Assembly: GCF_010015445.1 (NCBI RefSeq)
Contig: NC_053115.1
Location: 8,852,524 to 8,916,523 of the forward strand
Length of the DNA stretch: 64,000 bases
Origin: Perca fluviatilis
Lineage: Eukaryota; Chordata; Actinopteri; Perciformes; Percidae
Direction of reading: 5' to 3'
In this document: in pieces, positions 14,018 to 30,889 of the stretch
Layout of the letters: every line of letters begins with the position of its first letter
Position numbering within the stretch: the first letter of the stretch is position 1
Made by a program: the position numbers and the translations under genes
Notes under the pieces: generated by a model
Told to the model about the DNA's origin: nothing
Database searches by the model: none
Seen by the model: the letters and a program-made list of their open reading frames with translations, nothing else

Positions 14018-16163
14018 ATAGAATTCAAGATGCCCTTCAGAGTGGGAATCAAATGCTATAATTTCAAAAAGAGTCATGCAAAAACAGACTTTTGAAGGCC
14101 ATCTTTAAGGTAGCAGATCTTAAAGGCATCACAGGACTGAATCCAACTGGCACCTACCACCTGTCTCTGCACAGCTACTTACAGAAAAAATATGGTCCCA
14201 GAGGTGATGATCTCAGTATTAAGTACTGAACACACTAAGTACCTCTGTAATCTTTTTAACATTGACCTGTTGAGGCCTGTCTGTGAGTGCTGTCCAACAT
14301 CTGAACTATCCATGACATCACAGGCCTTTTACCGGCTCCTCTTCATTTTCTGACATGACAGGCAGGTACTTATGTGTCATGCCTGCCCCGCCCTCCCAGT
14401 ATAGCATGAGATAAGCGGCAGTGAACGTTTACTCCATAGCACTCACTGGCCATGCCCATTAGCTCTAAATATCGCTCTTGCAGTGCAAATCACCGACGTC
14501 GACACCATAATGGCCACATTAACGAGCATTACACAGCCATTGGTTTTTCGTACCGCTTACTGCCACTAAGCTCATGCATCATAACAGTGTGTACAACATT
14601 ACGTCCCGTGGTAGCTGTGATTTCTTTTTTGTGTCGACTTGGCAACTTGGCATTGGCTTCCTTCTTCTCCCTACATGTCTTCCTGTCTCTGTAGTTGCAT
14701 TTGTGCTGACTATTTTCCACTCTGCTTCAGTCAGTTCCTCACCTTGTCTCTGTTCTATTTGTTTAATGTGTTCCTTTCTCTCTTGGACTCTGTGATAGTC
14801 ATCCTCAAACAGCGTTTCTCCTCCCCACCCTTCACTCTCTGCCTCTCTCACTTCCCCTCGCTGCTTATGTCCACACTACAAAGATGTGCTCTTGGTGAAC
14901 ACCTATTATTTAGCTTTGTTTTCCTCCCTACTCTCCTTCCCTCTTCTCCCTCTTTCTCTCAGTCACACTGTTTTCTTCTTACGTGATGCTTGAGAGGTTT
15001 TGTCCATGTTCTTTTGCATTATGCAGCCAAAAGCCAATTTTTGTGCCAATACCACCTCATCTCCTCCTTTTGTTGGAAACAATAGTCACTAGAGATCAAA
15101 ATCTCTTTCTGAACACCAACAATTTAATGAAGTTGGAGAAATGGGTGCACTCTTTTATCCCTCCTTGCGTGCACATTTGAGACAGGAGGATGGATGGATG
15201 ATGATTTAGGAGAGAGGGAATTGAGTTATTCTCAGCTGTCGGGCTGTCTCCTGTCTAGACAGTGGGTCAGATGATCTCGAAGATTTGAGTGTCAGCTGCT
15301 AAGGCATGAGAAAACCTTAGGTTTTAACACTGGATTAACTGTAGGCCAAGTTCCCAAGCTGTGCTTTATCCATTTTCTTGCACGTAGATATACTGCAAAT
15401 CATCACTTCATTTTAATCAGGGAAATTGGTTTTCAATGACAAAAGAAACAACCTCTAGACTTCCCTTTTCATATTTTGCATTGCATGGAATGTAAAAGAA
15501 ATGAGTGTCAGAAAGGGCTTTTATGCCTGCAAAAATGATACAATAGATCACAAACTTGTGACTTACTGTCTCTTGTCTCAAATACTCGAGAGAGAAGAAG
15601 TTTTAATTGATAGAATTGCTTCATCATAATCTGGTTCTTGCTCTCTGTATTATGCAATTTGAATATTACTGATTGTCTCATTGTCTAAATGTGCCTTGTG
15701 CTTTGCTGATTAAACCAAAAACAAAAGTTTGAGAATAAGCAGTCAATAAATTTAAATTATAGGAAGTTACTCACACATCTGCACAATGCAAAAATACACA
15801 CAAATTCACCTCTGGGAGTAGTGACAATACAGTATCAAAAACCTCTTCTCTGTTAGAACATCAGCAGCATTATAGGGTAGCCACATCTAATTGGTTACAT
15901 CCAGTATAGTTTAAGGACTTTTATTAGTCATTGCTAGTGAAATATTGTGTCATATTTCCCGTCTTTCACTTTTGTCTCCTGTGGGTGCCAGAACTCCCCA
16001 TCCACGTAGGCTTTAAGATCCCATGTTGAGGGATTATATTAATCTGATGAAAATGAAAAAAAGGTCACTGCTATACATTTTAGCTCCTCAGAGTAAATAT
16101 ATTACAGATGAAAAAGCACACACCTGCTCAGAGATACTGGTGGATTGAAAAGAACCAGTCAGA

Positions 16164-16184
16164 AGTGCTATCCATGGTGCTGAT
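16164..16184 (-). promoter_or_regulatory. RE1/NRSE-like REST binding site, copy 1
   Basis: Read on the minus strand the site begins ATCAGCACCATGGATAGCAC. By eye it matches about 16 of 21 positions of the RE1 consensus, including the complete TCAGCACC left half and a near-complete GGAYAGC right half. It lies 319 bases before the tafa4 exon at 16503. REST represses neuronal genes in non-neuronal cells, which suits a neural TAFA gene; binding here is inferred. Confidence 0.6.
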
Positions 16185-16207
16185 CCTTCTGCAGTCCCAG
16201 CTGTAGG

Positions 16208-16228
16208 ATCAGCACCATGAACAGTGCT
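16208..16228 (+). promoter_or_regulatory. RE1/NRSE-like REST binding site, copy 2 (inverted partner)
   Basis: The plus strand begins ATCAGCACCATGAACAGTGC, again about 16 of 21 RE1 consensus positions with an intact TCAGCACC half. It is inverted relative to copy 1. The shared halves make a perfect 14-bp inverted repeat (16174-16187 with 16205-16218) around a 17-base spacer. Confidence 0.6.
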
Positions 16229-16387
16229 CATCGCATTTACATTGTAAAAAATAAAAGCTATGGGTGCTTGTATTATTATTATTTTGGCCAATAACAGTTC
16301 ATGTTGGCTGTGTTTATACAGTAAATCAGAACTGTGGAGCATTACTAAGTTATTGTGTAGGTAATGGCTGGTGTGTTTGTGTTGTAA

Positions 16388-16861
<474 letters not shown>

Positions 16862-17439
16862 TAGCTAGCCAACTCCAATTATTGCAGAGTCTTTAATAAC
16901 TTCCAATTTGTAAGCAACATCAAAGAGTGTAACCTTATCAGTGTTTACGTTTAAAAATGTCCCCTGAGAAATATAGAGATATGATATAATGTCCAGAAAG
17001 AATAATACAATATACTACTGAGCATCTTCCAGCTTGACTAAAGTTGATGTAGCTCAAATTGACCTTGATCTTCAATTGATTTTTTTTTTCTGTGAATCAT
17101 CTTGCATCAATTACTGTGTGCTGTTTTTCATACTGTATATAACTGCATATGAAAAGAAAGAACTCAGAAGTGAGTACCAAGCAAATAAAAGATAATCTTA
17201 TAAACAAAGGTTGTTTGGATCTTCAAGATGCCTGTGAATTTAAACACTAATCTAAAACATCAATAAGAAATTACAAAGAAACAGATACAGAGCTAATCAA
17301 CAAGCAAGCCCCCCAGTGTGCATATTTGTTAATCTGCTGTAAATGTATCTCCTCGGGCAAGGGTGACAAAAAAACTGATGAAGAAAACACAAGACCTTTG
17401 CACACTCTGTACCCTAGAGAACCACTGTGTGATGCTATG

Positions 17440-17870
17440 TAAACTGACGCTATTCAGATGAGATAAATTGATTCAAATGAGAGTCCTTCATGGCCCTTTG
17501 TAAGCTGTTGAAGTGTGAAAGTTAATTTGCGGGACTGACGACTGGGGTGTGTGTATACAAGTGCCAGAGTGCTTGTCGTGGGATAGAGCAGGTGCGGTTT
17601 ATTTACAGGTGAAATATAAAAAAAGAAACAGTTGCGAGAGACGCGGCGCAGGTGGCATAAAAGTAATTGCTCGAGAGATGACATAACAGCACAACATCTG
17701 TCGCATTCATTAGAATGCATTATGGCTGGGGCCTTCCATAGAGGCTTTACAATTAAGAGTCATAATTAAATCGGTGAGTGGGATAGACTGAGGAACTGAG
17801 GCACTGCTGGGCACAGTCACAGGCAGTGGAATTAATGACCCTGGGCCTAACACCAACTCTGGGACTGGTA
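17440..17870. other. Candidate conserved non-coding element in the last tafa4 intron
   Basis: This is a repeat-free block of mixed composition with clustered TAAT/ATTA cores (TCATTAG, TTAATTTG, TAATTAAA, GAATTAATG) and E-box-like CAGGTG motifs. It contrasts with the AT-rich intron around it. Constraint is inferred from appearance only. Confidence 0.3.
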
Positions 17871-17911
17871 GGTGCAATAATCCTCATTCTGTTGCATAGT
17901 GCCATCTCTCA

Positions 17912-17940
17912 TCTTCTTCTTCTTCTTCTTCTACTTCTTC
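17912..17940. repeat. CTT trinucleotide tract
   Basis: CTT repeat forming the upstream part of a strong polypyrimidine tract that ends in ACTAG at 17975. Confidence 0.9.
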
Positions 17941-18822
17941 TCTCTTTCTCTCTGTTTTGTCTCTTGTCTTACTAGCCTATCAGCTGAGCGAGGAATGAGG
18001 AGCCAATGGCTGACTGCATCAGTAGACATTAATTGTGCATTTACAAGGTGCTTGGGGACCGGGGAGCAGTTACTTGGAAACTTGGTGGCAGATTTTACTG
18101 AAGATGGTTGCAATGAGACATTGATTCCCTGGCAACTGCACGCACGGCCCTGCTCTCCTATTCCCTCTGTGTCTCTTTTCTTTATCCTTTGCTTTCTTTC
18201 TACCCATGACCTCCTTTTACCATTTCAGCGTCCTATTCACCCTGATGATCTCTATCTGTCCATCTCTTTCACTCCCACGCAGCGTAGGTGTGCTGTAGAA
18301 AGATGCATAGATTGCCTGACTGAGGAACCAGAACACTGTTTAACAAGGAACAACAAAGGCGCCACACCACAAAACACAACTTTTCACATGTCCCATTTCA
18401 TGTGTGGCTTTATGGTACACATTCACATATGGTACAGCATTCTCAGGACTCAGGATTTTTCAATATATGAGCATATTATAAATGCACATTGGATGGGGTT
18501 TGTTATCGGAAAACAAGCACGTCTTCTACACTTAGTGTAAACAAATCATTACAGCTCCAAGACGTGAAATCCAGCTTCAGCAGTTGAGACACTATAGGTC
18601 ACCTGCCCAGACTCCAAAAAACATTTTCAATCCAATGAAAAAGACATAGAGCCAGAAATAGAGAGGAAATGGTTTGATTTGGAATATTCTCCTCTGACCT
18701 CTGATTGACTCTTTCAAATGGAAACATTCATTCAGCGAGTGTGAAGTGGGACACTCCATGTAATTACATGTCTTTGTGACACTGATCCTCTTGTCTTATC
18801 TGTGGTATTTTTTCTTTTTTAG

Positions 18823-18834
18823 GTCACACGATAG
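18823..18834 (+). CDS. tafa4: tafa4 terminal coding exon (V-T-R-stop)
   Basis: A T-rich tract ends in AG at 18821-18822. The next bases read GTC ACA CGA TAG in the frame left open by the preceding exon, giving a protein ending KTTKVTR. This ending matches that recalled for TAFA4 and TAFA3, while TAFA2 ends RVTH. Splitting the last three residues onto their own exon with the 3' UTR fits the family's gene structure. It is too short for ORF finders and is supported by phase, splice site and the matching C-terminus. The 2,195-base intron before it starts at 16628. Confidence 0.88.
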   Translation, partial: VTR

Positions 18835-19604
18835 CAAGAGAGCCACTGAGCGACGAGGAAACCTGAAACTCTCCATGTGGAAAGGATAGATGACTCACAC
18901 ATATTTACCGCACAATGGGGAAAATATCAAGGAAAGGACTTCTGTCAGGCCATCCATCATAAAACAATGGGATAAAATGTACTCATCACAAACTATGTAC
19001 ACTTGGCTACATGGAGCCACACAGCATACACAGTATATATGCTGGTTGTTGAGACCAATGGACTTCAATCATGGACAACCAGGGTAAATCTGGACACAAA
19101 TGGACTCTTGTTTTCCTATAATGGAAAAAATGTGGATTGATAAAAAAGGTTGATTTCAAAGAGTTATTAAGCATTTCAAAGTATATATTTCAACAAAGCA
19201 TTTGTGGATGAGTGTAAGATGTGAACTAAAAGCTGTGCTTTAGGTGCTGCTGGACACAGTCCAGACCTGTTGTCAATATGTAGAAGTTATACTGGAGACA
19301 GTGGAGATGATTTGGAAGAAATGAAAGAGATAGCAGCTCATAACTAGCAAATAGCAAATTAGCATCCAATTGCTCTTGTGGGTCAAGTCACTATCATGAA
19401 GACTGTTTTACGGGAGTCATTTTGCAGTTCTAATTAGGAATTGCAGCGTAGGATCATAACAACATGTTAAAAATTCATGTAAGATATTTGCACTAGTTGA
19501 AACCATTTGGAAATGTTTTGTTTTTCTAGATATCTCCCAATATTTTGCTGTGGATGTCACATGAAATTGAAGGTGAGCATTTTGTAAAATGTCTGACACT
19601 CAAA

Positions 19605-19605
<1 letters not shown>

Positions 19606-19644
<39 letters not shown>
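19606..19644. repeat. AT microsatellite in the predicted 3' UTR
   Basis: TA run of 39 bases between the tafa4 stop codon and its candidate poly(A) signal. Confidence 0.95.
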
Positions 19645-19646
<2 letters not shown>

Positions 19647-19875
19647 TGCCCCATTATTCCTGAATAGTTATTGGTTAAAAATGGCTCTGACTATTGAGCC
19701 TTACTTACAGCTTGGTACAACATAACCTAGCAAAGTGTGATTCATCTGTCTCATTTTTGCCCAGAAACATTTCCAAGCTCAGCCTTCAAAGTTATATATA
19801 TCTTTGAAATATTATATTCAGTCTGTGACATCTCTTATGTTAACTGTTAAAAGGAGGCCCATATAATGTTCAAAC

Positions 19876-19881
19876 AATAAA
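19876..19881 (+). terminator. Candidate poly(A) signal of tafa4
   Basis: A canonical AATAAA lies about 1.04 kb after the stop codon. A T/GT-rich stretch follows immediately, as expected downstream of a cleavage site. I saw no other canonical hexamer between the stop and this one. Confidence 0.55.
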
Positions 19882-20419
19882 CACAAGTTGTATTTATGTT
19901 GTTATTTCACTTTATTGGGAATGCTTTATTTTTTTCTCCCTCTAAATGTTCAGTTTCCTAATCTTTAAAAGTGCTGTAAATACAATTTTTATTTTAATTG
20001 GGGTCTTTTAAACTACCTTTATTAAGAGATACAGTATGTTTTTGTTTGCACATTGCCCACTGATTGCCTCCAGAACCCCCCTCGTCAATGCTTTAGTGAG
20101 ATATCCTGAAATAATTGCCATCGATAATGGCAGTTAAACCATTTGCAAACATGTTTTTCCCCACCGGGCTCGATCATTACTGCACTGAATACAACAGCGT
20201 AGAGCTCTAAACAACCACCTTAAATCTCTCAGTTTTCTTTGTCTATTCTTCTCCATCTCACACTCACCTTATCTTTGAATCTTCTCTATCATCTCTATCA
20301 TAAAATAGATGGCACAGTTAAAATAGCTTCACATGCTATATTATCTATATTTCTAAGCTGTTTGTTCCAGTGTGCTGCTTTTTGCTCTCATGCTTCCCAA
20401 ATTCTTTTTTTTTTTCTCA

Positions 20420-20760
20420 TGTAGACACATCCAAATCTTCCTCAAACTGCATCTGTCTGCCTCTCTGATATGTGAATGTGTTGGGTCACTCTGCCCATGG
20501 GTTTGCCCCCCGGGGGCTGCTCCTCTGCGAATAAGAGCCTCTGCTTTCAGACATGCTGCTTTGTGAGCTATGATAAATCTGTGGGAGCTGAGCCGCTGAC
20601 TCTCCAGCTCCAGTGCTGAGCTCTGAGCCAGAGGGAGCTGGGGGACAGCAGGGCCACCAGTGGCAGGCAGCTCCACTCTCTCATTACTGAGAGGCCTGGA
20701 TAGCACTGGGCTTCTCTCGGGACCACTGACATGGAATATTTTTAGGCCTACAGTGCAGCA
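20420..20760. other. GC-richer non-coding block, candidate regulatory element
   Basis: This is a repeat-free block about 0.5 kb beyond the predicted 3' end, clearly richer in G+C than its surroundings. The only long frame (minus strand) has no recognisable domain. Confidence 0.25.
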
Positions 20761-22439
20761 CTGCAGTTAGGCCAGTCACACCACAATGCCCTGTTTCCTT
20801 GAACAGCGTCTCAGCAACAATGGTCCATTTATAGTGGGAATAGGATGACATTCTGCAGCCACATTTGCCTGCATGATTCACCTACATTCACACAAAAACT
20901 TTCACAAGCCTCCCAACCATTCAAACCCACAAACATAATGTGGGAGAACTGGAATCAGCAGAGAAAGTGGCAAGCCTTAATTACAGCCAACATAACGCAA
21001 AATGTCTTCAGAGCTGTGCAACATGAAACCATATGAGGGTTTCCTTTCCTCCCCCTCTCTCCTCCCCTTTCTTTCCAGGTCTCTTTCTCCACCCCAGAGG
21101 TTTGGTGTTCTGTAGATGAGCCTGGCGCCTTACTCCCTACATGGCTCTCTGCAGCAGAATCAATATTTGAGGACAATTTGCGCTGCGCTGCTCCCTGGTG
21201 GCTGGGGTTTGACGCTGCAGCTCCACCCTCGGTTCCAACAACGCTTACATAGACAGAGAAGACCTGCCAGAGAAAGATTTACTCGTCTCAGGTCACCGCT
21301 ACTCAACAAGAAAATCTGCAAAGTGCACTGTACATATATTTACAACTGCTGTACAGGCTGGCCAGCCCTGCAGCAGTGCAGAAGCACACTCCTCTGCCTT
21401 TGCCAATTTATGAGAAGGAAGACAACTGAACTTGCTAAGAGGCCTTAAGGTATCTTGTAGGGATTTTGTATTACCATATTCACCTTTAATGAGATGTTAC
21501 ATAGCATGCAAATTAAGCAGGCATCAGTACCTATCCACAAGTCTATACATTGTCCATTCTTTGTGTAAAAAACCCAACAAAACCCACTTCTAACATCCTT
21601 GTTACCAACTAGCATTAAAATAATAAAATAATTCAGAATCCATTCACTGTATGAGTTCTGCTTACAGACACATTCTCTAGTGTAAAAAAAAAATCTTGTT
21701 TTTAGCTTGAAGGGAATGTGTCTGTAATGTGTCAGTAGGGGTCTAACCTCCCAAATGTCCCAGGGAGACTGGTTGCTTTAATCTCCTGTAGGACTTGTGG
21801 GACCCAGAGAGCAGGACCTACAGAGGCAAACAAACCGCATGGAGGACATGACTGCAAAATAAGATGCTAATGAGAGAGGATAGGCAGCTTTGAGTGAGAA
21901 TGGAAAACAGAAGAATAATGAGCTACCTAAAAGAAAAAACAGAGATAGAGAGGTATTGCTATAGTGTTTGAGAGAGGACAAGCATGTGAAGAGTATTTTA
22001 AGTATGTCTTTGTTTATACGCTAAGCCTGGGTGGTTCCCGAGAGGCCACTTGCATCGTCAAACCAAACGCCTCCAATAGTCCATCACACTCGTTGGCAAT
22101 TTACACAATCGCTACCTAGAGAGGGAGAAATAAAGGGATGAAACACTGTTGTCTTGGCTTATGCATCATCTTTTGTCGAGTCCAATTTGTATTAGCCTCC
22201 AGCCATATCCAGGAAATATGGGTTCAGGATTCATGTTCAGTGAGAATGGTAATCTTCAGATGAAGTGAGTCTGTCGAGGCAGAAAGATGTGTGACATCTG
22301 AGTCAGCTCTAGGAAAAGAGAGCTTTTTGCCATTGTAGAGGAAACGGGCTCCACCTCCTGCTGTCTGAAACTGACATTGATTTAATATAAGTCAGAGGGA
22401 GATTAGCTGATGAAGAACATCTGATCAGTGTTATCAGTG

Positions 22440-23120
22440 CCGGATGGCAGTCGCTGGTCTTGTCACTGTCACTTTAAACGGAACAAATCAGCTCAAGCCA
22501 AAATGTTTCCTTCAATAGATCAAATATTTTTAGCGCAATCACAGTGACATATAATTACTCAAAAGCTCTCAAAAATACATTATTTAAACCCCATCTAATT
22601 GCATTGAGGCCTTTTGTCATCACTCAGCTCACTCGAGAACACAATGCAGTCAGTCCCCTTCACTCAGTATTCTGGTGCAGCACGTTAGATTAGTAAACAC
22701 GGTCACATGAATGCATTGGCTACCACAGCTGGTTAGCCGTCAGGTGATGGTGTGTGGATTAATTGCATTAGCTCCACTCTCTTACCCAGCATAGAATATG
22801 TGACAAAAACACCACACCACAACACATCCCATTAATATTTAATGAAACCAAGCAACAACAAAAAAAACAGTAAACAATCAAAAGTGTCTTTAATATTCAT
22901 TTTGCGGCAGGCCTGCGACGGCCCGATATTGACGGTGGAGTGAATGAGGGATTCATTAACATCTTCTCCCTCGCTGCTTCCTCTCGCTGAGCCGTTCCTT
23001 GCTGCGTCGTCAAACCCACTTATCTCTCTGAAGCAATTAGCCACTGGAGGCTCCATTGACCTGAGCCTTTGTTAGACTAAACGGGCTGCATTAGCATGGC
23101 CGTAGCCTGGCTGTCTTGGC
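22440..23120. other. Candidate conserved non-coding element
   Basis: A long repeat-free stretch with homeodomain-type cores (CTAATTGCATT, TTAATTGCATTAG, ATTAATATTTAATG, GCAATTAGCC) and a GC-rich segment around 22905-23010. Composition suggests constraint, but no alignment is available. Confidence 0.3.
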
Positions 23121-23172
23121 AATGCATGTGTCGGTGCCAATGTGAGCAGCACTGATAAAGAGGAGCCCTGCG

Positions 23173-23228
23173 GTGTGCATGTGTGTATTGTGTGTGTGTG
23201 TGTGTTGTGTGTGTGCATGTATGTGTGT
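23173..23228. repeat. Imperfect TG tract
   Basis: TG repeat with several TT and CA interruptions. Confidence 0.9.
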
Positions 23229-23346
23229 TTGGGAAGCTACAGGAGCTACATGCATGCATACATACATATTAACTAACCACCATTATGCCATTTGTATTGA
23301 GCACCTACTTATATACTCTTTTTATGTACTGTACATATACTGTATG

Positions 23347-23348
<2 letters not shown>

Positions 23349-23395
<47 letters not shown>
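23349..23395. repeat. TG microsatellite
   Basis: Uninterrupted TG run downstream of tafa4. Confidence 0.95.
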
Positions 23396-23396
<1 letters not shown>

Positions 23397-24548
23397 GCAG
23401 TCCTGTTTGCACAAAGGGGGTGTGAATAACTAAACAGTCAATGTAAGCAATTTACTGTATATCTATGTGTAAATGTTATTTTGTCTGCCTTTATGCTACG
23501 ACATGCAAAACATTCAAGAGCTGCTGCTCTGTAACACTGGTAGTGTTGACAGCAGCTATCCGACACCAGTAATATACATTTCGATACACAATACAATCTA
23601 ATATCATTTTGCCTACTGAAGCTATAAGATTACACACAGTCACACGCATATACACATGACAATATGATGAGTTGCAATGCTTGCAGGAGAAAAGTCTTGT
23701 TGGCTGGCACTGCTGAGCATATGATTATAGAGACCATAGTGTGGTGTGTGGCCTGTGGCAGTCAGCTGGCGAATATGGTATGGTAACAGTGCTATTTAAA
23801 TCCTGTTTCTTATTTGAAGAAATTGCATTTACTTTACTGTCACACTGTATTACTGTATGTCCACCATGTATCAAGTGAGAACACAACAACAGAGAGAATC
23901 CACATTAAGATTATGCATAAATATGAATATAACTGTCAGACAAACAGACCCCATTTATGCTAAGTAGAGAAATGGCCTACTACTAAGTGTTTTGGTGTTT
24001 ACACCAATGACAACAACAGCTAAGTATGTATGCATTATTCATAATTAATTACCCAAATGTGCTACTCCTTCCTTATTTACCAAACTAATGGTTTGTTTTC
24101 CTGAGAAATGTATCCTGTCTGGTACGTTGGGTGGAGACACAACATCCTCATACATTTTCCTGTCAGGTGAGGTATGGAGAGAGTGATGAGACAGAACAAG
24201 GGAGGATCAAACACACAGAAACCATTAGTTCCACTGTCTCTGTGGCCCGCTGCTACAAATTTAAAATCATTACAAGCAGAGACCTCACACATTTTACAAT
24301 ATTGTGTTTTTTGTAGTATAATTGAGAGCCAAACTCCTGCCCCCTCAACTAGCTAGCCTCTGTTCCCGCTAACATCTGTAAGTCAGTAAGGTTTTCTTTT
24401 ATTCAGCTTTCTTCCTGTGGTTTTCTGTCCACATTCTCAGCTAACAGGAACTTCTAGGTTCTATTCCAGGAGAAACAAAACCTAATTCAAAATAGCACTG
24501 ACTTGTGTAATAATGCAAATTACAACCAGCACTGGATCACAATTTACT

Positions 24549-25011
24549 TAGTCTCGCTTTGCCAGACCTTCCTCCACAGTGATGCAAAGGAGGGTCTGGC
24601 TAGTCCACATAGCATTCCGGGATGGGAGAAAAATATGCTCTGGTTTATTGGTATTTCCTTAAACCAATCACAATCGTCATGGGCGGCGCTAAGCACCGGG
24701 CAGAGCCATGGTGCTGCAAAATAGCCTCGGGAAGGAGCTTGTTTTGGTGGATCATGTGTTCTTTCAAAAGTTGTTTTAGTCGTGCAACAGAAAACTCAGA
24801 TTGGACAGATAGTCTAGCTAGCTGTCTGGATTTACCCTGCAGAGATCTGAGGAGCAGTTAATCATAGTCCTCATATATCGACCGTAGTTTGAAATTCCAA
24901 CACAAAGAAAGCGGAAGGTAACAGACATCCAGCCGAAAAACGTGAAATCAGGCGGAATTTCCGGCGGCAATGGAGCAATCCCGGAAGTGGAACGTCGTGG
25001 ATATAGACTAT
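24549..25011 (+). mobile_element. hAT-type MITE, family A copy 1
   Basis: It starts TAGTCTCGCTTTGCCAGACC and ends ATATAGACTAT. A subterminal hairpin is formed by GCCAGACC and GGTCTGGC. Imperfect 8-bp flanks (24541-24548 and 25012-25019, 6 of 8 identical) sit exactly where the other copies have theirs. No transposase. Confidence 0.8.
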
Positions 25012-29217
<4,206 letters not shown>

Positions 29218-29225
29218 AGAAAACC

Positions 29226-29550
29226 TAGTCAATTTGGCCAGGTTTCATTTGCCGCCGGAGGATCTGCTGGATGTCCCTCATTTTCGGCCGGATGTCCGTC
29301 ACCTTCCGCATTCTTTACGTTGGCATTCTAAACTCCGGTCGATTTATGAGGACTATAGTTAACTGCTCCTCAGATCTAATCCAGATAGCTAGCTAGACTA
29401 TCTTAGCTTAGCGCTGCCCAAGACAATTGTGATTGGTTTAAAGAAATGCCAATAAACCAGAGCATGTTTCTCCTATCCCGGAATGTTGTGTGGACTAGCC
29501 AGACCCTCCTCCACAGCACTGTGGAGATAGGTCTGGTAATGCAAGACTAG
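29226..29550 (-). mobile_element. hAT-type MITE, family A copy 2, internally deleted
   Basis: This is an inverted copy of the family at 24549 and 35566. It is flanked by a perfect 8-bp duplication AGAAAACC (29218-29225 and 29551-29558). At 325 bp it lacks an internal stretch of roughly 120 bp present in the other copies, with the join at GCTAAGATAGTCTAGC on its own strand. Confidence 0.85.
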
Positions 29551-29816
29551 AGAAAACCTAAAATTTAGTGAGCAATCGGTAAATAAATACAGATATAATA
29601 GTGTTTTATTTGCGTTTTTTTGCTCTGCCCTTTACTGATAAAATGTTTTTACTCTATAGATTGTACTTGTCCAGCTCTTTAGGTTGTTGGATTAAATTGT
29701 AATACACATAATTTTCTCCTGGTCACACAGAAATGTCTTGGAGACAAGCGCACTAATGGACTATGCATTTCACACTGGCAGAAAGCCATGAGCTTGACAT
29801 TATAAAAGAGGGATAC

Positions 29817-29835
29817 ATATATATATATATATATA
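29817..29835. repeat. Short AT tract
   Basis: AT dinucleotide run, intergenic. Confidence 0.9.
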
Positions 29836-30058
29836 CATAAAGAGAGCATGCAATGCTACCCCTGACCACCTGCTCTCCCTCCTTGCTTGCCATCCTGCCT
29901 GGGGGTCACCGTGGACATGCTTAGCAGACCTCCACTTAAACTCCTCGAAATCTGACTGAAATGCATGTTCCCCCTCATTAATCCATTTAGCATGTGTGTG
30001 CGGCAATGTGTGCACTTACGTTATTGTGGTAGTGTGTAGCCAGCAGTGTATGTATGGT

Positions 30059-30060
<2 letters not shown>

Positions 30061-30107
<47 letters not shown>

Positions 30108-30112
30108 GTGTG
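30061..30112. repeat. TG microsatellite
   Basis: TG run of 52 bases with one C interruption. Confidence 0.95.
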
Positions 30113-30889
30113 AAGAAGCTGGTCTGGCCCCCCCAGGGTGTGAGATGGTGGGATGGCCGGGGCTATGTGCGTGGTGATGTGACAGCGCTGGGGCAGAGCA
30201 GGGCCGGTTGGTGCAGCTCCATCTGTGGCCCTTCTGTTCCTTCACTACCTGACCTTTGACTGTCTTTAGGTGTTACATGACAAGGATATCTGAGCCACAG
30301 CCCTTTAGGGCTGCTAGTGCTACAGACTCAGTATACACAGAGGTTAGATTGGAAGTAGAAATGTGCATAAAGTCACTCCAGAATAAATCACACCTAGTGC
30401 CAAAGGCCAAATAATATTTGTATTCAGGAGTCCATGTGGATTTTTCTGAATAAAATGAAGAGGGAATTTTGTAGAGGCTTTGATTCACACTTGACACTGT
30501 GCTAATGAGAGAAAAAAAAACTGTCACTTCACAGTACTAATTTGGGTGTAATATCCCAAAGTCAGCCAATCCACTGAGGAGAGGAGAAGGAGAAAATTAA
30601 GCATCTGCTTCATTTCCCTAACTGGCCGTAGCCAGACTCATTAACAAGAACTATGCCCATACAGAGAGGCTCCATTGAAGCTCGGCTCCTCATATAAACA
30701 TGCACACAGCCAGATAAGTAAAGCACGTAGCAGACAATAAAGTCTGTATCACTGTTCCTCCATTTGCAGACTCATAGCATCAGAATGAGAATCTCATAGG
30801 GAAATCACACTATGGCAGCAGATTAGTGACAACCAATGACCAATTAACTTGAAGGAACCCTTCATAATATCAAAGGGACTGATGTTCCA

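Larger units (their letters stand above)
18835..19895 (+). other. tafa4: tafa4 3' untranslated region (predicted extent)
   Basis: The sequence after the stop codon at 18832-18834 shows no further conserved frame. It contains an AT dinucleotide run at 19606-19644. The right limit is inferred from the first good AATAAA hexamer at 19876. Transcripts could stop elsewhere, so the end is approximate. Confidence 0.55.

Noticed and set aside
16174..16218. microRNA precursor at the perfect 14-bp inverted repeat
   Set aside because: The stem is too short for a typical precursor and is better explained by two inverted RE1-like sites.
17899..18540. 213-codon open frame as a separate gene
   Set aside because: It lies within a tafa4 intron, begins in a CTT/T tract giving a phenylalanine run, has no recognisable domain and does not join the frame of the neighbouring exons.
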